NCBI GenBank assembly: GCA_051649085.1
Contig: JBOFGK010000058.1
Coordinates: 1-64,000, forward strand
Origin: JBOFGK01 sp051649085
GTDB taxonomy: Bacteria; Bacillota_I; Bacilli_A; UBA3375
Length of the DNA stretch: 64,000 bases
Direction: 5' to 3'
The translations under genes were made by a program, and so were the position numbers. Below the pieces are notes generated by a model. It saw nothing but the letters and a program-made list of their open reading frames with translations, was not told the DNA's origin and searched no databases. Numbering within the stretch: the stretch's first letter is position 1; the number at the start of each line of letters is the position of its first letter. Positions 9,285-18,554 of this stretch are shown in pieces.

Positions 9285-10660
9285 TAATTCTCCTTCCTTA
9301 CATCAACTAATCTACCACTTAGTGCAGCAACAACTGCCGTTGGAACACTTGCAAGATGGGTAATTGCTTTATTTCCCTGACGTCCGACAAAGTTTCTGTT
9401 GGATGTTGAAATTGAATGTTTTCCTGCTGGAACTTGATCGGTGTTCATTCCAAGACAAGCGCTACATCCAGGCAAACGCCATTCAAATCCAGCGTCAGTA
9501 TAAAGTTTATCAATTCCTAATGCTTCAGCTTGTTGCCTAACTTTTTCACTTCCCGGAACAACGATTGCTTTTACAGAAGCTGCAACTTTACGCCCTTTAA
9601 TATATTTAGTTCCCAATTTCAAATCAGATAAACGTCCATTTGTACATGAACCAATAAAAACAAAATCAACTGGAATGTCCATTGCTTTTTGGCCAGGCTT
9701 TAAATTTGTATAAGCAAAAGCTGCTTCATCTTCTTGATCGCGTATTTCAGGTACGTTTTCAGTAATTTTCACACCTTGACTAGGATTGATTCCCCATGTG
9801 ATGAAAGGTTCAACTGTTGCTAAATCTAAAACAACAATTTGATCAAAATCCGTTTCACTATCTGTTACTAATGTTTGCCAATAATCAATTGTCGCTGGAT
9901 TTTCAATTAAAATTTGACCAATTGCTGTATTCTTCATATATTCAAAAGTTGTTTGATCATAAGCAACTAATCCATATTTAGCACCTGCTTCAATTGCCAT
10001 GTTACACATAGTCATTCTTTCTTCCATGGTCATTGCCAAAACTCCCTCACCATAAAATTCAAAAGCAAAACCTGTTCCAAAGGAAACGCCATGTTCAGCA
10101 ATTAATTGTAAAATAACATCTTTAGAGGTAACACCAATTGCTAATTTATTCACAAGTTTAATTCCAAGTGTTTGTGGACGTGTTTGCCAAAGTGTTTGTG
10201 TTGCAAGTACGTGTTCTACTTCACTTGTTCCAATACCAAAAGCAATATTTGCAAATGCTCCGTGGGTTGCAGTATGTGAATCACCACAAACAATTGTTTG
10301 ACCAGGAAAACTTCTACCCGTTTCTGGTCCAATTACATGAACAATCCCATTTTTTTCACTATCCATTTCTGCAACTTCTATTCCATATTGTTGACAATTT
10401 TTCACAAGAGTTTCAACTTGAATTTTAGCTTGTGGATCAGTAAACGCTTGTCGTTCTGCCCTTGTTGTTGGAATATTATGATCCATCGTTGCAAATGTTA
10501 AATCTGGGCGCTTTACCAATCGATTTGTAAGTCTTAGGCCAGAAAAAGCTTGGGGACTTGTAACTTCATGGACATAATGTCGATCAATATATAGTAAGTC
10601 GCGATTATCTTTTGAATAAACAACATGTTTATCCCATAATTTATTAAATAAAGTTGCCAT
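9284..10660 (-). CDS. leuC: 3-isopropylmalate dehydratase large subunit
   Basis: Aconitase-family subunit that isomerises 2-isopropylmalate to 3-isopropylmalate with a [4Fe-4S] cluster. The 458 residues match LeuC. GDSHTATHGAF near residue 130, FIGSCTNGR near 340 and PGCSACLGMN near 400 supply the three cluster cysteines. It abuts leuB upstream and leuD downstream by single-base overlaps. Confidence 0.96.
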   Translation of the reverse strand: MATLFNKLWDKHVVYSKDNRDLLYIDRHYVHEVTSPQAFSGLRLTNRLVKRPDLTFATMDHNIPTTRAERQAFTDPQAKIQVETLVKNCQQYGIEVAEMDSEKNGIVHVIGPETGRSFPGQTIVCGDSHTATHGAFANIAFGIGTSEVEHVLATQTLWQTRPQTLGIKLVNKLAIGVTSKDVILQLIAEHGVSFGTGFAFEFYGEGVLAMTMEERMTMCNMAIEAGAKYGLVAYDQTTFEYMKNTAIGQILIENPATIDYWQTLVTDSETDFDQIVVLDLATVEPFITWGINPSQGVKITENVPEIRDQEDEAAFAYTNLKPGQKAMDIPVDFVFIGSCTNGRLSDLKLGTKYIKGRKVAASVKAIVVPGSEKVRQQAEALGIDKLYTDAGFEWRLPGCSACLGMNTDQVPAGKHSISTSNRNFVGRQGNKAITHLASVPTAVVAALSGRLVDVRKEN

Positions 10661-11703
10661 TACACTCCTAATTCTTCATATATTTTTTCCATAAATACGC
10701 TTGTATTTACACCTGTTTTTGCGCATAAATCTTTAGTAACAAAACCTGTAGTTAAATTTTTTTGAATTGCTTGTTCAATTACAGTTGCATATTCTTCTTT
10801 AAATTGGACTTTAAGCATCAACGTAATTGAAAGCAACATTGCAACTGGATTAACTAAATCAAGACCAGCAATTGTTGGTGCTGATCCATGAGCTGGTTCA
10901 TATAATCCAAATGATTGATTGTTTACACTAGCTGATGGTAACAAGCCTAAGCTACCACCAACTGCTGCTAACTCGTCGGTCAAAATATCACCGAATAAAT
11001 TTTCTGTGACGACAACATCATATTTCGTTGGATTTTTCAAAAGCTCCATTGCAAAAGCATCGACATACATATGCGTAAGCTCAACTTCTGGGTAGTCATG
11101 ACTCATCTCAATCACTACTTTTCGCCAAAGTTTACTTGTGGAAAGTACGTTGGCCTTATCAACTGATAATAGTCGATTGTTTCTCATTTTTGCAAATTCA
11201 AATGCAATTCTTGCAACCTGTTCAATTTGCTCTACTGTATAATCCATGCAATCCCGTGCAAATGAATCATTTAATGTTTTTTCGCCAAAATAGGCCCCAC
11301 CAATTAATTCACGAACAATAATCAAATCAGTTCCTGTCACGATTTCTCGTTTTAAAGGAGAATATTTTGCAGTACTCTCATTGACAGTTAAACCACGTAT
11401 ATTTGCAAATAAGCCTAAATGCTTACGGATTTCTAACAGTCCAGTTTCTGGTCTTCTAGGTTGATCGTCATAATCGGGATGACCAACAGCTCCTAGCAAA
11501 ACAGCATCAGCACTAACAAGTAATTCTTTAACTACTGTTGGAAAGGGATCACCATATTCATCAATTGCTGCTCCCCCAAACGAGGTTGTAATTAATGAAT
11601 ATTCATTTTCTAATTTATCAGCAATTTTATTCATAAATTCTACTGATAAATCAATTAATTCTTTTCCAACTCCATCACCTTTTAAGCAAACTATTTTTTT
11701 CAT
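10660..11703 (-). CDS. leuB: 3-isopropylmalate dehydrogenase
   Basis: NAD+-dependent oxidative decarboxylation of 3-isopropylmalate to 2-oxoisocaproate in leucine synthesis. The 347 residues show the beta-decarboxylating dehydrogenase fold. GDGVGKELI is at the N-terminus, the RELIGGAYFGEK loop near residue 135, the metal-ligand region VTENLFGDILTDELA near 225, and YEPAHGSAP near 270. Its start overlaps the leuA stop by four bases. Confidence 0.95.
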   Translation of the reverse strand: MKKIVCLKGDGVGKELIDLSVEFMNKIADKLENEYSLITTSFGGAAIDEYGDPFPTVVKELLVSADAVLLGAVGHPDYDDQPRRPETGLLEIRKHLGLFANIRGLTVNESTAKYSPLKREIVTGTDLIIVRELIGGAYFGEKTLNDSFARDCMDYTVEQIEQVARIAFEFAKMRNNRLLSVDKANVLSTSKLWRKVVIEMSHDYPEVELTHMYVDAFAMELLKNPTKYDVVVTENLFGDILTDELAAVGGSLGLLPSASVNNQSFGLYEPAHGSAPTIAGLDLVNPVAMLLSITLMLKVQFKEEYATVIEQAIQKNLTTGFVTKDLCAKTGVNTSVFMEKIYEELGV

Positions 11704-13364
11704 TCTAATCCTTTCATTAACGTTTCTAATTCAATATTTGCAATTGCTGCAAATATAGCTTCAAGTGCACATCTTGTTGTGTCACTTCCAATTCCAACTC
11801 CAAAATGAGTTTGACCATCAGCTTTTTTCACTTGAATATAAGTAATAGCATCAGCTTTACTACCTTGATTTAACGAATGCTCTGTATATTGATTAATCGT
11901 ATAATCCATAAAACCTTCACTACTTAATCCATTCATGAAAGCATCCAATGTTCCGTTACCAATACCTTTAATTACAAGTTTTTTCTTAAGAAAAACAATT
12001 TCACATTCAATTTCTACATTTTCCACAAAATTTTTAATCTGATAATTTACTAATTTAGTTACATCGAGTGTATAAATATGTTTAAACATCGAAAACAATG
12101 CATTAGCATCAATTTCACCACCTTGTTCAACGCTAATCCGTTTCGCGTGTTCTCCTAATTCGACATGCATATCTTTAGGTAACTTCAAATTAAACTCTTT
12201 TTCTAATACATAGACGACTCCACCTTTACCAGACTGGGAATTAATTCGAATTATTTTTTCATAGTTTCGACCGATATCATATGGATCAATGGCTAAATAT
12301 GGTACTCGCCATTGTTGTGACGATGAGTGATTCATCATTTCTAAGCCTTTGCGAATTGCATCTTGATGACTGCCAGAAAAAGCCGTAAAAACTAAATTAC
12401 CTGCATATGGATGTCGTTGATGAATTTCCATTTTCACACATTGCTTATATATCTCAATTGTTTCAGGTAAGTTACAAAAATCAAGCTCACAATCAATACC
12501 TTGAGTAAATAAATTTAAAGCTAATGTAACTAAGTCAGCGTTTCCTGTTCGTTCACCATTTCCAAACAATGTTCCTTCAACTCGATCGACTCCGGCTAAT
12601 AACGCTGTTTCGGTTGCGGCGACTGCACAACCACGATCATTATGAGTGTGAACGCAGACGACAACTTGTTCACGCCAAAGCATATGTTTCACCATAAATT
12701 CGACTCGATCTGCATATTCAATTGGTGTCATAATTTCCATTGTAAGTGGCAGATTAATAATTAAATTTTTGTTTCTTGGTTGCCATTTATCAATAATTGC
12801 ATTAACAATTTCTAGCGCATACTCAATTTCAGTCCCTTCAAAACTCTCCGGAGAATATTGTAATTTAAATGTTGTTTCTGGATAGTTTTTAAGCAATTTC
12901 ATAATTTGTTCTACACCGGCTAACGCTAAATGCAAAACTTCTTCTTTTGATTTACGAAAGACAATTTCTCGTTGTAAAATCGAAGTTGAATTGTATAAAT
13001 GAATAATTACGTTTTTCGCTCCTTTTACCGCCTCAAATGTTCGTTCAATTAGATGGGATCTGGCTTGAACAGTCACCTGAATTGTTACATCATTTGGGAT
13101 TAAATCATGTTCAATCAAATGACGAACAAAATTGAACTCAGTTTGGGATGATGAAGGAAATGCAACTTCAATTTCTTTGAAGCCAATTTTAACTAAATGT
13201 AAAAAGAATTTTACTTTATTTTCAATTGACATTGGATTAACAAGTGCTTGATTTCCATCACGTAAATCAACGCTACACCAAAGAGGAGCTTTTGTGATTC
13301 GATTATTAATCCACGTACGCTCAGGTAGTACAAAGTAGTTACTTCTTAAATATTTCACGTTCAT
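11700..13364 (-). CDS. leuA: 2-isopropylmalate synthase, long (yeast-like) form
   Basis: Condenses 2-oxoisovalerate with acetyl-CoA, the committed step of leucine synthesis. The 554 residues and the N-terminal motif RTWINNRITKAPLWCSVDLR place it in the longer LeuA type rather than the 510-residue form typical of Bacillus. The catalytic TIM barrel holds SVDLRDGNQAL, metal ligands in VCVHTHNDRGCAVA and the GTLFGNGERTGNADL signature. The C-terminal third is the leucine-sensing allosteric domain (GIGNGTLDAFMNGL). First gene of the operon; a leader-peptide attenuator lies 110-280 bases upstream. Confidence 0.95.
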   Translation of the reverse strand: MNVKYLRSNYFVLPERTWINNRITKAPLWCSVDLRDGNQALVNPMSIENKVKFFLHLVKIGFKEIEVAFPSSSQTEFNFVRHLIEHDLIPNDVTIQVTVQARSHLIERTFEAVKGAKNVIIHLYNSTSILQREIVFRKSKEEVLHLALAGVEQIMKLLKNYPETTFKLQYSPESFEGTEIEYALEIVNAIIDKWQPRNKNLIINLPLTMEIMTPIEYADRVEFMVKHMLWREQVVVCVHTHNDRGCAVAATETALLAGVDRVEGTLFGNGERTGNADLVTLALNLFTQGIDCELDFCNLPETIEIYKQCVKMEIHQRHPYAGNLVFTAFSGSHQDAIRKGLEMMNHSSSQQWRVPYLAIDPYDIGRNYEKIIRINSQSGKGGVVYVLEKEFNLKLPKDMHVELGEHAKRISVEQGGEIDANALFSMFKHIYTLDVTKLVNYQIKNFVENVEIECEIVFLKKKLVIKGIGNGTLDAFMNGLSSEGFMDYTINQYTEHSLNQGSKADAITYIQVKKADGQTHFGVGIGSDTTRCALEAIFAAIANIELETLMKGLE

Positions 13365-13474
13365 AGTTTCTCCTAGTCATAAATAATTTAAATAATTGTT
13401 GCACATTTGCATAATATTTGTTTACAAATCAAACTCTTAAAAAAAGTCGGTAGTGAATTTAAAATAACAGAGTA

Positions 13475-13503
13475 TAAAAAAATGGTTGACCGGAGTCAAC
13501 CAT
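13475..13503 (-). terminator. Attenuator (terminator hairpin) in the leu-ilv leader
   Basis: Perfect 9-bp stem ATGGTTGAC / GTCAACCAT (13482-13490 and 13495-13503) around a 4-nt loop, followed on the minus strand by seven T residues. It lies 29 bases after the leader-peptide stop and well ahead of leuA, so it can end transcription before the operon. Confidence 0.85.
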
Positions 13504-13645
13504 AATAATTTTGTATGCTAGCTTAATTATTATTAGAAAAAATCTCCACAAAAATATAATTTTGAGTTTTTTAAAATTAAGATAATTAAAATAATAATTG
13601 TTGCTACCGAGCATACTAGTGTATTCATCTTCACCACATCCTTTT
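13502..13645 (-). promoter_or_regulatory. Ribosome-mediated attenuation leader of the leu-ilv operon
   Basis: Three leader segments can pair in alternative ways. Segment 1 (13590-13616, inside the leader peptide at its Val-to-Ile codons) pairs with segment 2 (13513-13534, overlapping the stop codon) through three blocks of 10, 4 and 6 bp. Segment 2 can instead pair with segment 3 (13502-13510; 9 bp plus a possible extension), which intrudes on the base of the terminator stem. A ribosome stalled at the Ile/Leu codons would cover segment 1 and favour 2:3, so the operon is read through. Together 13365-13816 holds only this leader, the promoter and the divergent pepS promoter. No T-box motif is present. 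Confidence 0.8.
13533..13628 (-). CDS. Leu/Ile/Val-rich leader peptide of the leu-ilv operon
   Basis: A 31-codon reading frame that starts about 16 nt into the predicted transcript. Its middle reads VATIIILIILIL: nine of ten consecutive codons after Thr-10 are Ile or Leu, and Leu-4, Val-5 and Val-8 precede them. A GGTGA element lies two bases before the ATG. The peptide itself probably has no function; its translation should report the supply of charged Ile and Leu tRNAs, as in the leader peptides of enterobacterial ilv and leu operons. It ends 29 bases before the terminator stem. Confidence 0.8.
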   Translation of the reverse strand: MNTLVCSVATIIILIILILKNSKLYFCGDFF

Positions 13646-13649
13646 GTTT

Positions 13650-13678
13650 ATTCTAGCACAAACAAATTTTGATGTCAA
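13650..13678 (-). promoter_or_regulatory. Sigma-A promoter of the leu-ilv operon
   Basis: Minus-strand TTGACA (13673-13678), 17-base spacer, TAGAAT (13650-13655), with TGC as extended -10. Predicted transcription start is near 13643-13645. Confidence 0.88.
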
Positions 13679-13777
13679 GCAATTTTCCAATAAAAAGTTA
13701 TTTTTTACAATCACCCGAAAAAAATCTTCAATTTAAAAATAGAGCATACTTTTCTTTACCACGTTTGCACGAAAATT

Positions 13778-13786
13778 TGCTATAAT
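13778..13786 (+). promoter_or_regulatory. Extended -10 promoter of pepS
   Basis: TGC followed by TATAAT (13781-13786), 31 bases before the ATG. The -35 position carries no good match, so recognition would rely on the extended -10. Confidence 0.7.
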
Positions 13787-13816
13787 AGTTTAAATGATTA
13801 AAAAAGGAGAAAAAAA

Positions 13817-15052
13817 ATGAATATAGATACATTGAAAAAATACGCAAACATGCTTATTAAAAGCGGATTAAATGTTCAAAAAGATCAAATTTTATTTATT
13901 TCGGCTCCAGTCGAAACTTATGAATTTGTAAGAATCGTAACTGAAGCTGCTTACGCGGCTGAAGCCAAAAAAGTTGTGGTAAATTGGGGTGATGAACCGT
14001 TAGCAAGACTTGCACTTGAAAATCAAAGTATTGAAACACTTAGTGAAGTTAATCAATTTACAAAAGATATGTATGATTACTATGTAAATGAAAATGCTGC
14101 TTTCTTATCAATCTCTGGAAGTAATCCTGATGCTTTTGACGGAATTGATTCGGACAAAATGAATGCATACACTAAAGCACTCTTAGCTTCTTTTTCCACA
14201 CGACGTGTTGCAACAATGGGAAATAAAGTTTCTTGGACTGTTGCAAGTGTTCCAACAAAAGCATGGGCACAAAAAGTATTTCCAGATGCTAAAACCGCAG
14301 ATGATGCAGTTGAATTACTTTGGGAACAAATTATTAAGTTATCAAGAGCAAATGGTGATGATCCAGTTGCAAACTGGCAAGAACATATTACAAGACTTGA
14401 AAAAATTTCAACTAAATTAAACGACTTACAACTTGATAGTTTACATTTTACAAATAGTTTAGGTACTGATTTAGTAGTAGGACTTGCGAAAAAACACATT
14501 TGGGAAACAGGTGGTAGCGAAAATTTAACTAGAAAGACATACTTCTCTGCAAATATCCCAACTGAAGAAGTTTTTACATTACCAGATCACACACGAACTG
14601 ATGGAGTTGTTGTTTCTTCAAAACCATTAAATGATTTAGGAAACCTTGTAAATAACTTTAAAATTACCTTTAAAGATGGAAAAGCTATTGATTGCTCAGC
14701 TGAAACTGGTGAAAGCTATTTGAAAAATTTAATTGCTAAAGATGAAGGTGCTTCTTCACTTGGTGAGGTTGCATTAGTTCCTCACAGTTCACCAATCTCG
14801 CAGGCAAATTTAATGTTTTACACGACGCTTTATGATGAAAATGCATCTTGTCACTTAGCGCTTGGAGCTGGATATCCAACTACAATGAAGGATTCAGAAA
14901 ATATGACAAAAGATGAATTGTATGCAGCTGGTTGTAATCAATCAATGATTCATGTTGATTTTATGTTTGGAACTTCTTGTATGAAAGTTGTCGGTACTGC
15001 TACTGATGGAACCCAAACAACTATTATGGAAAACGGAGAGTTTGTCATATAA
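13817..15052 (+). CDS. Aminopeptidase, M29 family (PepS/AmpS-like)
   Basis: A 411-residue cytoplasmic metallo-aminopeptidase that removes N-terminal residues from peptides. Family M29 metal ligands are visible in the C-terminal half: LGEVALVP near residue 318, YDENASCHLALGAGY near 345 and MIHVDFMFGT near 378. An AAGGAGA site seven bases before the ATG supports the start. It is monocistronic, divergent from the leu-ilv operon, and closed by a strong terminator. A role in amino-acid salvage fits the neighbouring biosynthetic operon but is inference. Confidence 0.92.
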   Translation: MNIDTLKKYANMLIKSGLNVQKDQILFISAPVETYEFVRIVTEAAYAAEAKKVVVNWGDEPLARLALENQSIETLSEVNQFTKDMYDYYVNENAAFLSISGSNPDAFDGIDSDKMNAYTKALLASFSTRRVATMGNKVSWTVASVPTKAWAQKVFPDAKTADDAVELLWEQIIKLSRANGDDPVANWQEHITRLEKISTKLNDLQLDSLHFTNSLGTDLVVGLAKKHIWETGGSENLTRKTYFSANIPTEEVFTLPDHTRTDGVVVSSKPLNDLGNLVNNFKITFKDGKAIDCSAETGESYLKNLIAKDEGASSLGEVALVPHSSPISQANLMFYTTLYDENASCHLALGAGYPTTMKDSENMTKDELYAAGCNQSMIHVDFMFGTSCMKVVGTATDGTQTTIMENGEFVI

Positions 15053-15076
15053 ATAAAATTAATTCAAATATAAACT

Positions 15077-15104
15077 AAAAAAGATGTCTTAGACATCTTT
15101 TTTT
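15077..15104. terminator. Bidirectional terminator between pepS and the efflux permease
   Basis: AAAAAAGATGTC / GACATCTTTTTT forms a 12-bp stem with a 3-nt loop and T-runs on both strands. It serves pepS on the plus strand and the minus-strand efflux operon. Confidence 0.9.
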
Positions 15105-15129
15105 CAATCAATATATTAAATAATAAATA

Positions 15130-16254
15130 TTATCTCAAAATAATTGAAATATTAGTTCTAGCTGCTGCAAAAGCTGGTAAAACTGCTGCAATCACTGATA
15201 ATATAATTGCAAATAAAACGGTAAAAATCAACCATCCGAATGAAATATATAGACTAATTGAAGCTAGCTGTAAGAGTAAAAGGGTAATTAAACTTGCAAA
15301 TCCGAAACTGATAATCGTTGAAAACAAAACAATTAATAAACTTTCAATTACAAACATCATTGAGATATCTGCTTTTTGCATTCCAAGTGCACGTAAAATT
15401 GCAATTTTTGATTTACGTTCGTTGACCGAAACAAATAACATATTAATAATTGCTACTAATGAAACAATTAACGAAACTGAACCGATTGCAGCGAAGAAAA
15501 TTGTCACAACGTTAATAACATCTCTTGTAATACTATTTAGATCTATTTCAATAATCTCCTGTTGAGGCGTAATATAGTTTGTTAATTGTGTTTTAAGACT
15601 TTGAACCTGTTCACTATAATTACTCGTTCCTTTAATTGTTGCCTCAATTGTTGTGTAATCTGGTGTTACAAATTTTGCTTTTAAATATTCGGGAATGATG
15701 TATGAAGAAAAACCTTCTCGTGTTTTTCCGATGATTTTATACTTAACTCCTTTAAGAGTTAACTCATCACCCACATTTATTTTTGCTTTTGCTTTTTTTT
15801 CATCGTCGTTTGTTGTTTGAGTCGTAAATTCATTTTCAACCATTACAATGACATTTCCAGTTTGATTTGAAAAATTTTCACCTTCAAATACTTTTGGGTT
15901 ACCCACTTCAAATGATTGATCATCAATTGCATTATTTTCTCGATAATTTAATTTTTCAACTCCTTTGACTTGCTTTCTAATATTTTCTAATTGTTGTTGA
16001 TTAATATTGTATTTTTCCGGTACGTTAGTTTGTTGATCACTAAAAGATTTGGGACTCACAATAAAACTAATAATACTTGAATCTTCTGTTTGACGTTCAA
16101 AATTATTCGAAAGCGATGAAGCACTAATGATTACGACAAGAATTGCAGTCATTCCAATAATATTTGTAATAATTGTCAAGATTGTTCTAAGAATATTTTG
16201 TAATAATCCCTTTACAACAATTCCTAAAAGATATTTATATTTTTTAAAGCTCAT
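15130..16254 (-). CDS. ABC transporter permease, MacB/FtsX type
   Basis: A 374-residue membrane protein with the MacB-like layout: one N-terminal membrane helix (about residues 17-47), a large extracytoplasmic domain (about 50-245), then three C-terminal helices. The FtsX-type core NERKSKIAILRALGMQKADI lies between helices 2 and 3. It overlaps the ATPase gene by 11 bases and follows the MacA-like lipoprotein, forming a three-gene efflux or lipoprotein-handling unit. Substrate is unknown; peptides, antibiotics and lipids are possible. Confidence 0.88.
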   Translation of the reverse strand: MSFKKYKYLLGIVVKGLLQNILRTILTIITNIIGMTAILVVIISASSLSNNFERQTEDSSIISFIVSPKSFSDQQTNVPEKYNINQQQLENIRKQVKGVEKLNYRENNAIDDQSFEVGNPKVFEGENFSNQTGNVIVMVENEFTTQTTNDDEKKAKAKINVGDELTLKGVKYKIIGKTREGFSSYIIPEYLKAKFVTPDYTTIEATIKGTSNYSEQVQSLKTQLTNYITPQQEIIEIDLNSITRDVINVVTIFFAAIGSVSLIVSLVAIINMLFVSVNERKSKIAILRALGMQKADISMMFVIESLLIVLFSTIISFGFASLITLLLLQLASISLYISFGWLIFTVLFAIILSVIAAVLPAFAAARTNISIILR

Positions 16255-16912
16255 TTAAAACACCATCCTTCAAGAAAAATTGACGTTTGGCAATTTTAGC
16301 TAAATCAACATCATGAGTTACAATTATTAAAGTATTTCCTTGTTCATTTAATTTGATTAATAATTCAATAATCTCTGCTGCAGTAACTTCATCTAAAGAA
16401 CCTGTTAGTTCGTCAGCAATAATTATTTTTGGTTGCTTAACTAAAGCTCGAGCAATCGATAAACGTTGTTTTTGACCACCACTTAACTGATATGGCATTA
16501 CATGAATTTTATCAGCTAAGCCAACACTGTCTAAGACGTCTTCAATTAATGCTCGTTGCTCTTCCTTTTTAATAATCCCACTTAACACTAGTGCAATTTC
16601 TAAATTATGATAAACATTTAAATCATCAAGCAATTGAAAATCTTGGAATACAAAACCGACTGTTTCACTTCTAAGCGCTGTTAGCTTTTTGTCACTTAAC
16701 TTAGTAACTATTTGTCCATCAATTAAATATTCTCCATGAAATTCGTTATCGATTAATCCTAAAATTTTCAAGAGCGTACTTTTTCCACTTCCACTTTTAC
16801 CTAGAATTGAAATAAAATCTCCTTCAGTAATTGTAAGGTTCAGTTCCTTTAAAACATGTAGTTGTTCAAGCCCGTTTTGATAATACTTATTTATGTTATT
16901 TAAAGATAGCAT
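16244..16912 (-). CDS. ABC transporter ATP-binding protein, MacB/LolD type
   Basis: A 222-residue ATPase with Walker A GKSGSGKST near residue 38, Q-loop VFQDFQLLDDL, signature LSGGQKQRLSIARAL near 140 and Walker B IIIADELTGSLDE. The sequence class is that of LolD and MacB ATPases, which act in mechanotransmission rather than classic transport. The frame opens at 16924, but GGAG lies six bases before the ATG at 16912, so that start is preferred. It overlaps both neighbours. Confidence 0.93.
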   Translation of the reverse strand: MLSLNNINKYYQNGLEQLHVLKELNLTITEGDFISILGKSGSGKSTLLKILGLIDNEFHGEYLIDGQIVTKLSDKKLTALRSETVGFVFQDFQLLDDLNVYHNLEIALVLSGIIKKEEQRALIEDVLDSVGLADKIHVMPYQLSGGQKQRLSIARALVKQPKIIIADELTGSLDEVTAAEIIELLIKLNEQGNTLIIVTHDVDLAKIAKRQFFLKDGVLNEL

Positions 16913-17837
16913 CATCAGCTCCAATGTTTGTTATTTCATCTCCAACTTTCACACCACTTGTAACAATTAATCTTCCGTTTTCTTTTACTGCTTTGACTTC
17001 TGTTGTCGTCCCATTTACCTTTAGATATTGCTTTGATTTTTCTTCAACCAAATATTGATCTGGTACATAGATTATATTTTGTGTAACCGAAATAACTAGT
17101 GGTTGACCATCAATTATTTTTTTATCTAAGTTTTCAATTTTGTAATTGACATTAAATGTTGTTTTTGTTGAGTCAGTTGTTCCTGACGCTGTTAATGATG
17201 TTTCATTTGGTAAATATGATTCAATTTTTAAATTATAGGTCTTTCCATCTAATTCTAGTACTGGTTTTAGTTTAAGTAGTGTTTGTAATGTTTCAAAATC
17301 AACTACTTGTAATATTCCGTATTCATTTGAACGTAAAAGAATTCTTCCATTAATTTGATCAATTATGACATTACCATTAAATTTCGCATATGTTTTACTA
17401 TCAATCACTCCGTTTTCAAGCGCAAATTCAGCACTTTTGATTTGATCTAGCAATGCGCTTTTTTCTGTATTTAATTGACTAAGTATTGGATCATCTTTTT
17501 TACTTTTAGCTATTTCTTGATTTAACTTATCAAGTTGTGAATATTGTAGTCCTAAATCAAATCGAGCCTTTTCTTCTGCTTTTGCTGCATCAGGTTGTAG
17601 TGTATCATAAAGCGCTGTTTCAGTTGTTACTTGATCATTATTTTTGACTAATACAACCATTGTTGGATCAATTGGATAACTTATTTGGGCAAGTGGGACT
17701 GCACTTGCATCATATTTTATTTGATCTGCGCTAACTTTGTAACTCTCAGTATTTTCCTGTTCACGTCCGGAAACACTACATCCCCCAAACACACCTAAAA
17801 ATAATATTAATACCACTATTTTAAACTTCCTACTCAT
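16896..17837 (-). CDS. MacA-like membrane-fusion lipoprotein
   Basis: A 313-residue secreted protein with an N-terminal lipoprotein signal; the lipobox VFGGC places the lipidated cysteine at residue 20. A predicted coiled-coil (about 90-145) sits between halves of a lipoyl-like domain, followed by beta-rich segments and a C-terminal region ending VTSGVKVGDEITNIG that is typical of periplasmic adaptor proteins. It is the first gene of the efflux operon and would link MacB and its substrate on the outer face of the membrane. Confidence 0.85.
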   Translation of the reverse strand: MSRKFKIVVLILFLGVFGGCSVSGREQENTESYKVSADQIKYDASAVPLAQISYPIDPTMVVLVKNNDQVTTETALYDTLQPDAAKAEEKARFDLGLQYSQLDKLNQEIAKSKKDDPILSQLNTEKSALLDQIKSAEFALENGVIDSKTYAKFNGNVIIDQINGRILLRSNEYGILQVVDFETLQTLLKLKPVLELDGKTYNLKIESYLPNETSLTASGTTDSTKTTFNVNYKIENLDKKIIDGQPLVISVTQNIIYVPDQYLVEEKSKQYLKVNGTTTEVKAVKENGRLIVTSGVKVGDEITNIGADDAIFK

Positions 17838-17877
17838 ATTTCTCCTTCTCCCGTAGCTACTTTATATCAGTACTTAT

Positions 17878-17906
17878 ATTTTACTATAAAAAAGATACTT
17901 TTGAAA
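17878..17906 (-). promoter_or_regulatory. Probable promoter of the MacA/MacB-like operon
   Basis: Minus-strand TTTCAA (17901-17906), 17-base spacer, TAAAAT (17878-17883), 40 bases before the lipoprotein start; no extended -10. Bases 17907-18029 hold no further signal I can name. Confidence 0.55.
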
Positions 17907-18029
17907 CAAATATCGTATATAATCAACAATTGTTTGAAAAACTTCTATAATCTGATGAATTGCTTAACTAATTTATTTTTTTATTAAATCCTTACTATTA
18001 AATTATTGTCATTCAAATCAGCTTTAATT

Positions 18030-18554
18030 TTAAACAAAAAAACTTGAGACAAAATTCAAGATTGCAATTAAGAACAAACAACTTGAAAAAATAATGAATT
18101 CTTTTTTCGACTTAAACCCGTCTTTAGTATAAAAAACCATTGCTAACGGTGTAATTAAACTAACAAAAATTCCTTCATTAATTCCAAAGTTTTGATTAAT
18201 CCTGAAAAGAAGTAATAAATATCCAACCATAAGTGCTGCGCTCAAAGAAAGTATTATGTCGAGAAAAATTTTTTGCGATGAAATATTAGCACTTTTAAAC
18301 ATCTTTAATAAAATTTTCACAACTATAAAGTAGACAAACAATGAAAAAAGTCCTACAAGTATTGAGATAAAAAAAATCGTATTCCAAATTTCCGTTTCTT
18401 TCATCCCAATGCTTGCTGCTAAACTAGCTATTTGATTTGTTAATTCCGGTGATACAGCAAATTTTTCAAGGACGTATAACATAAACGCAATACAAAAACC
18501 GATTAGAGAAATTAGATTTAGTAGTACATCTCTCATTAAATTTTTTTTATCCAT
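18030..18554 (-). CDS. Uncharacterised membrane protein of an ABC cluster
   Basis: I do not recognise a family. The 174 residues contain about five hydrophobic segments (near 10-29, 59-82, 95-116, 130-146, 152-174) and little else. The start overlaps the end of the ATPase gene by 8 bases, so the two are probably translated together and work as one transporter or immunity unit. It is the last gene of the cluster. Confidence 0.6.
   Translation of the reverse strand: MDKKNLMRDVLLNLISLIGFCIAFMLYVLEKFAVSPELTNQIASLAASIGMKETEIWNTIFFISILVGLFSLFVYFIVVKILLKMFKSANISSQKIFLDIILSLSAALMVGYLLLLFRINQNFGINEGIFVSLITPLAMVFYTKDGFKSKKEFIIFSSCLFLIAILNFVSSFFV

Noticed and set aside
13365..13680. T-box riboswitch upstream of leuA
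   Set aside because: No T-box consensus (GGGTGGNACCGCG-type) or specifier stem is visible; the leader is short and contains a translated Ile/Leu-rich frame with alternative hairpins instead.
13817..15052. Long antisense reading frames such as the 139-codon frame at 14080-14499 on the minus strand
   Set aside because: They lack ribosome-binding sites and their composition follows from the opposite-strand real gene; the same holds for similar frames opposite ilvD, htpG, gltX, fabF and the P-type ATPase.
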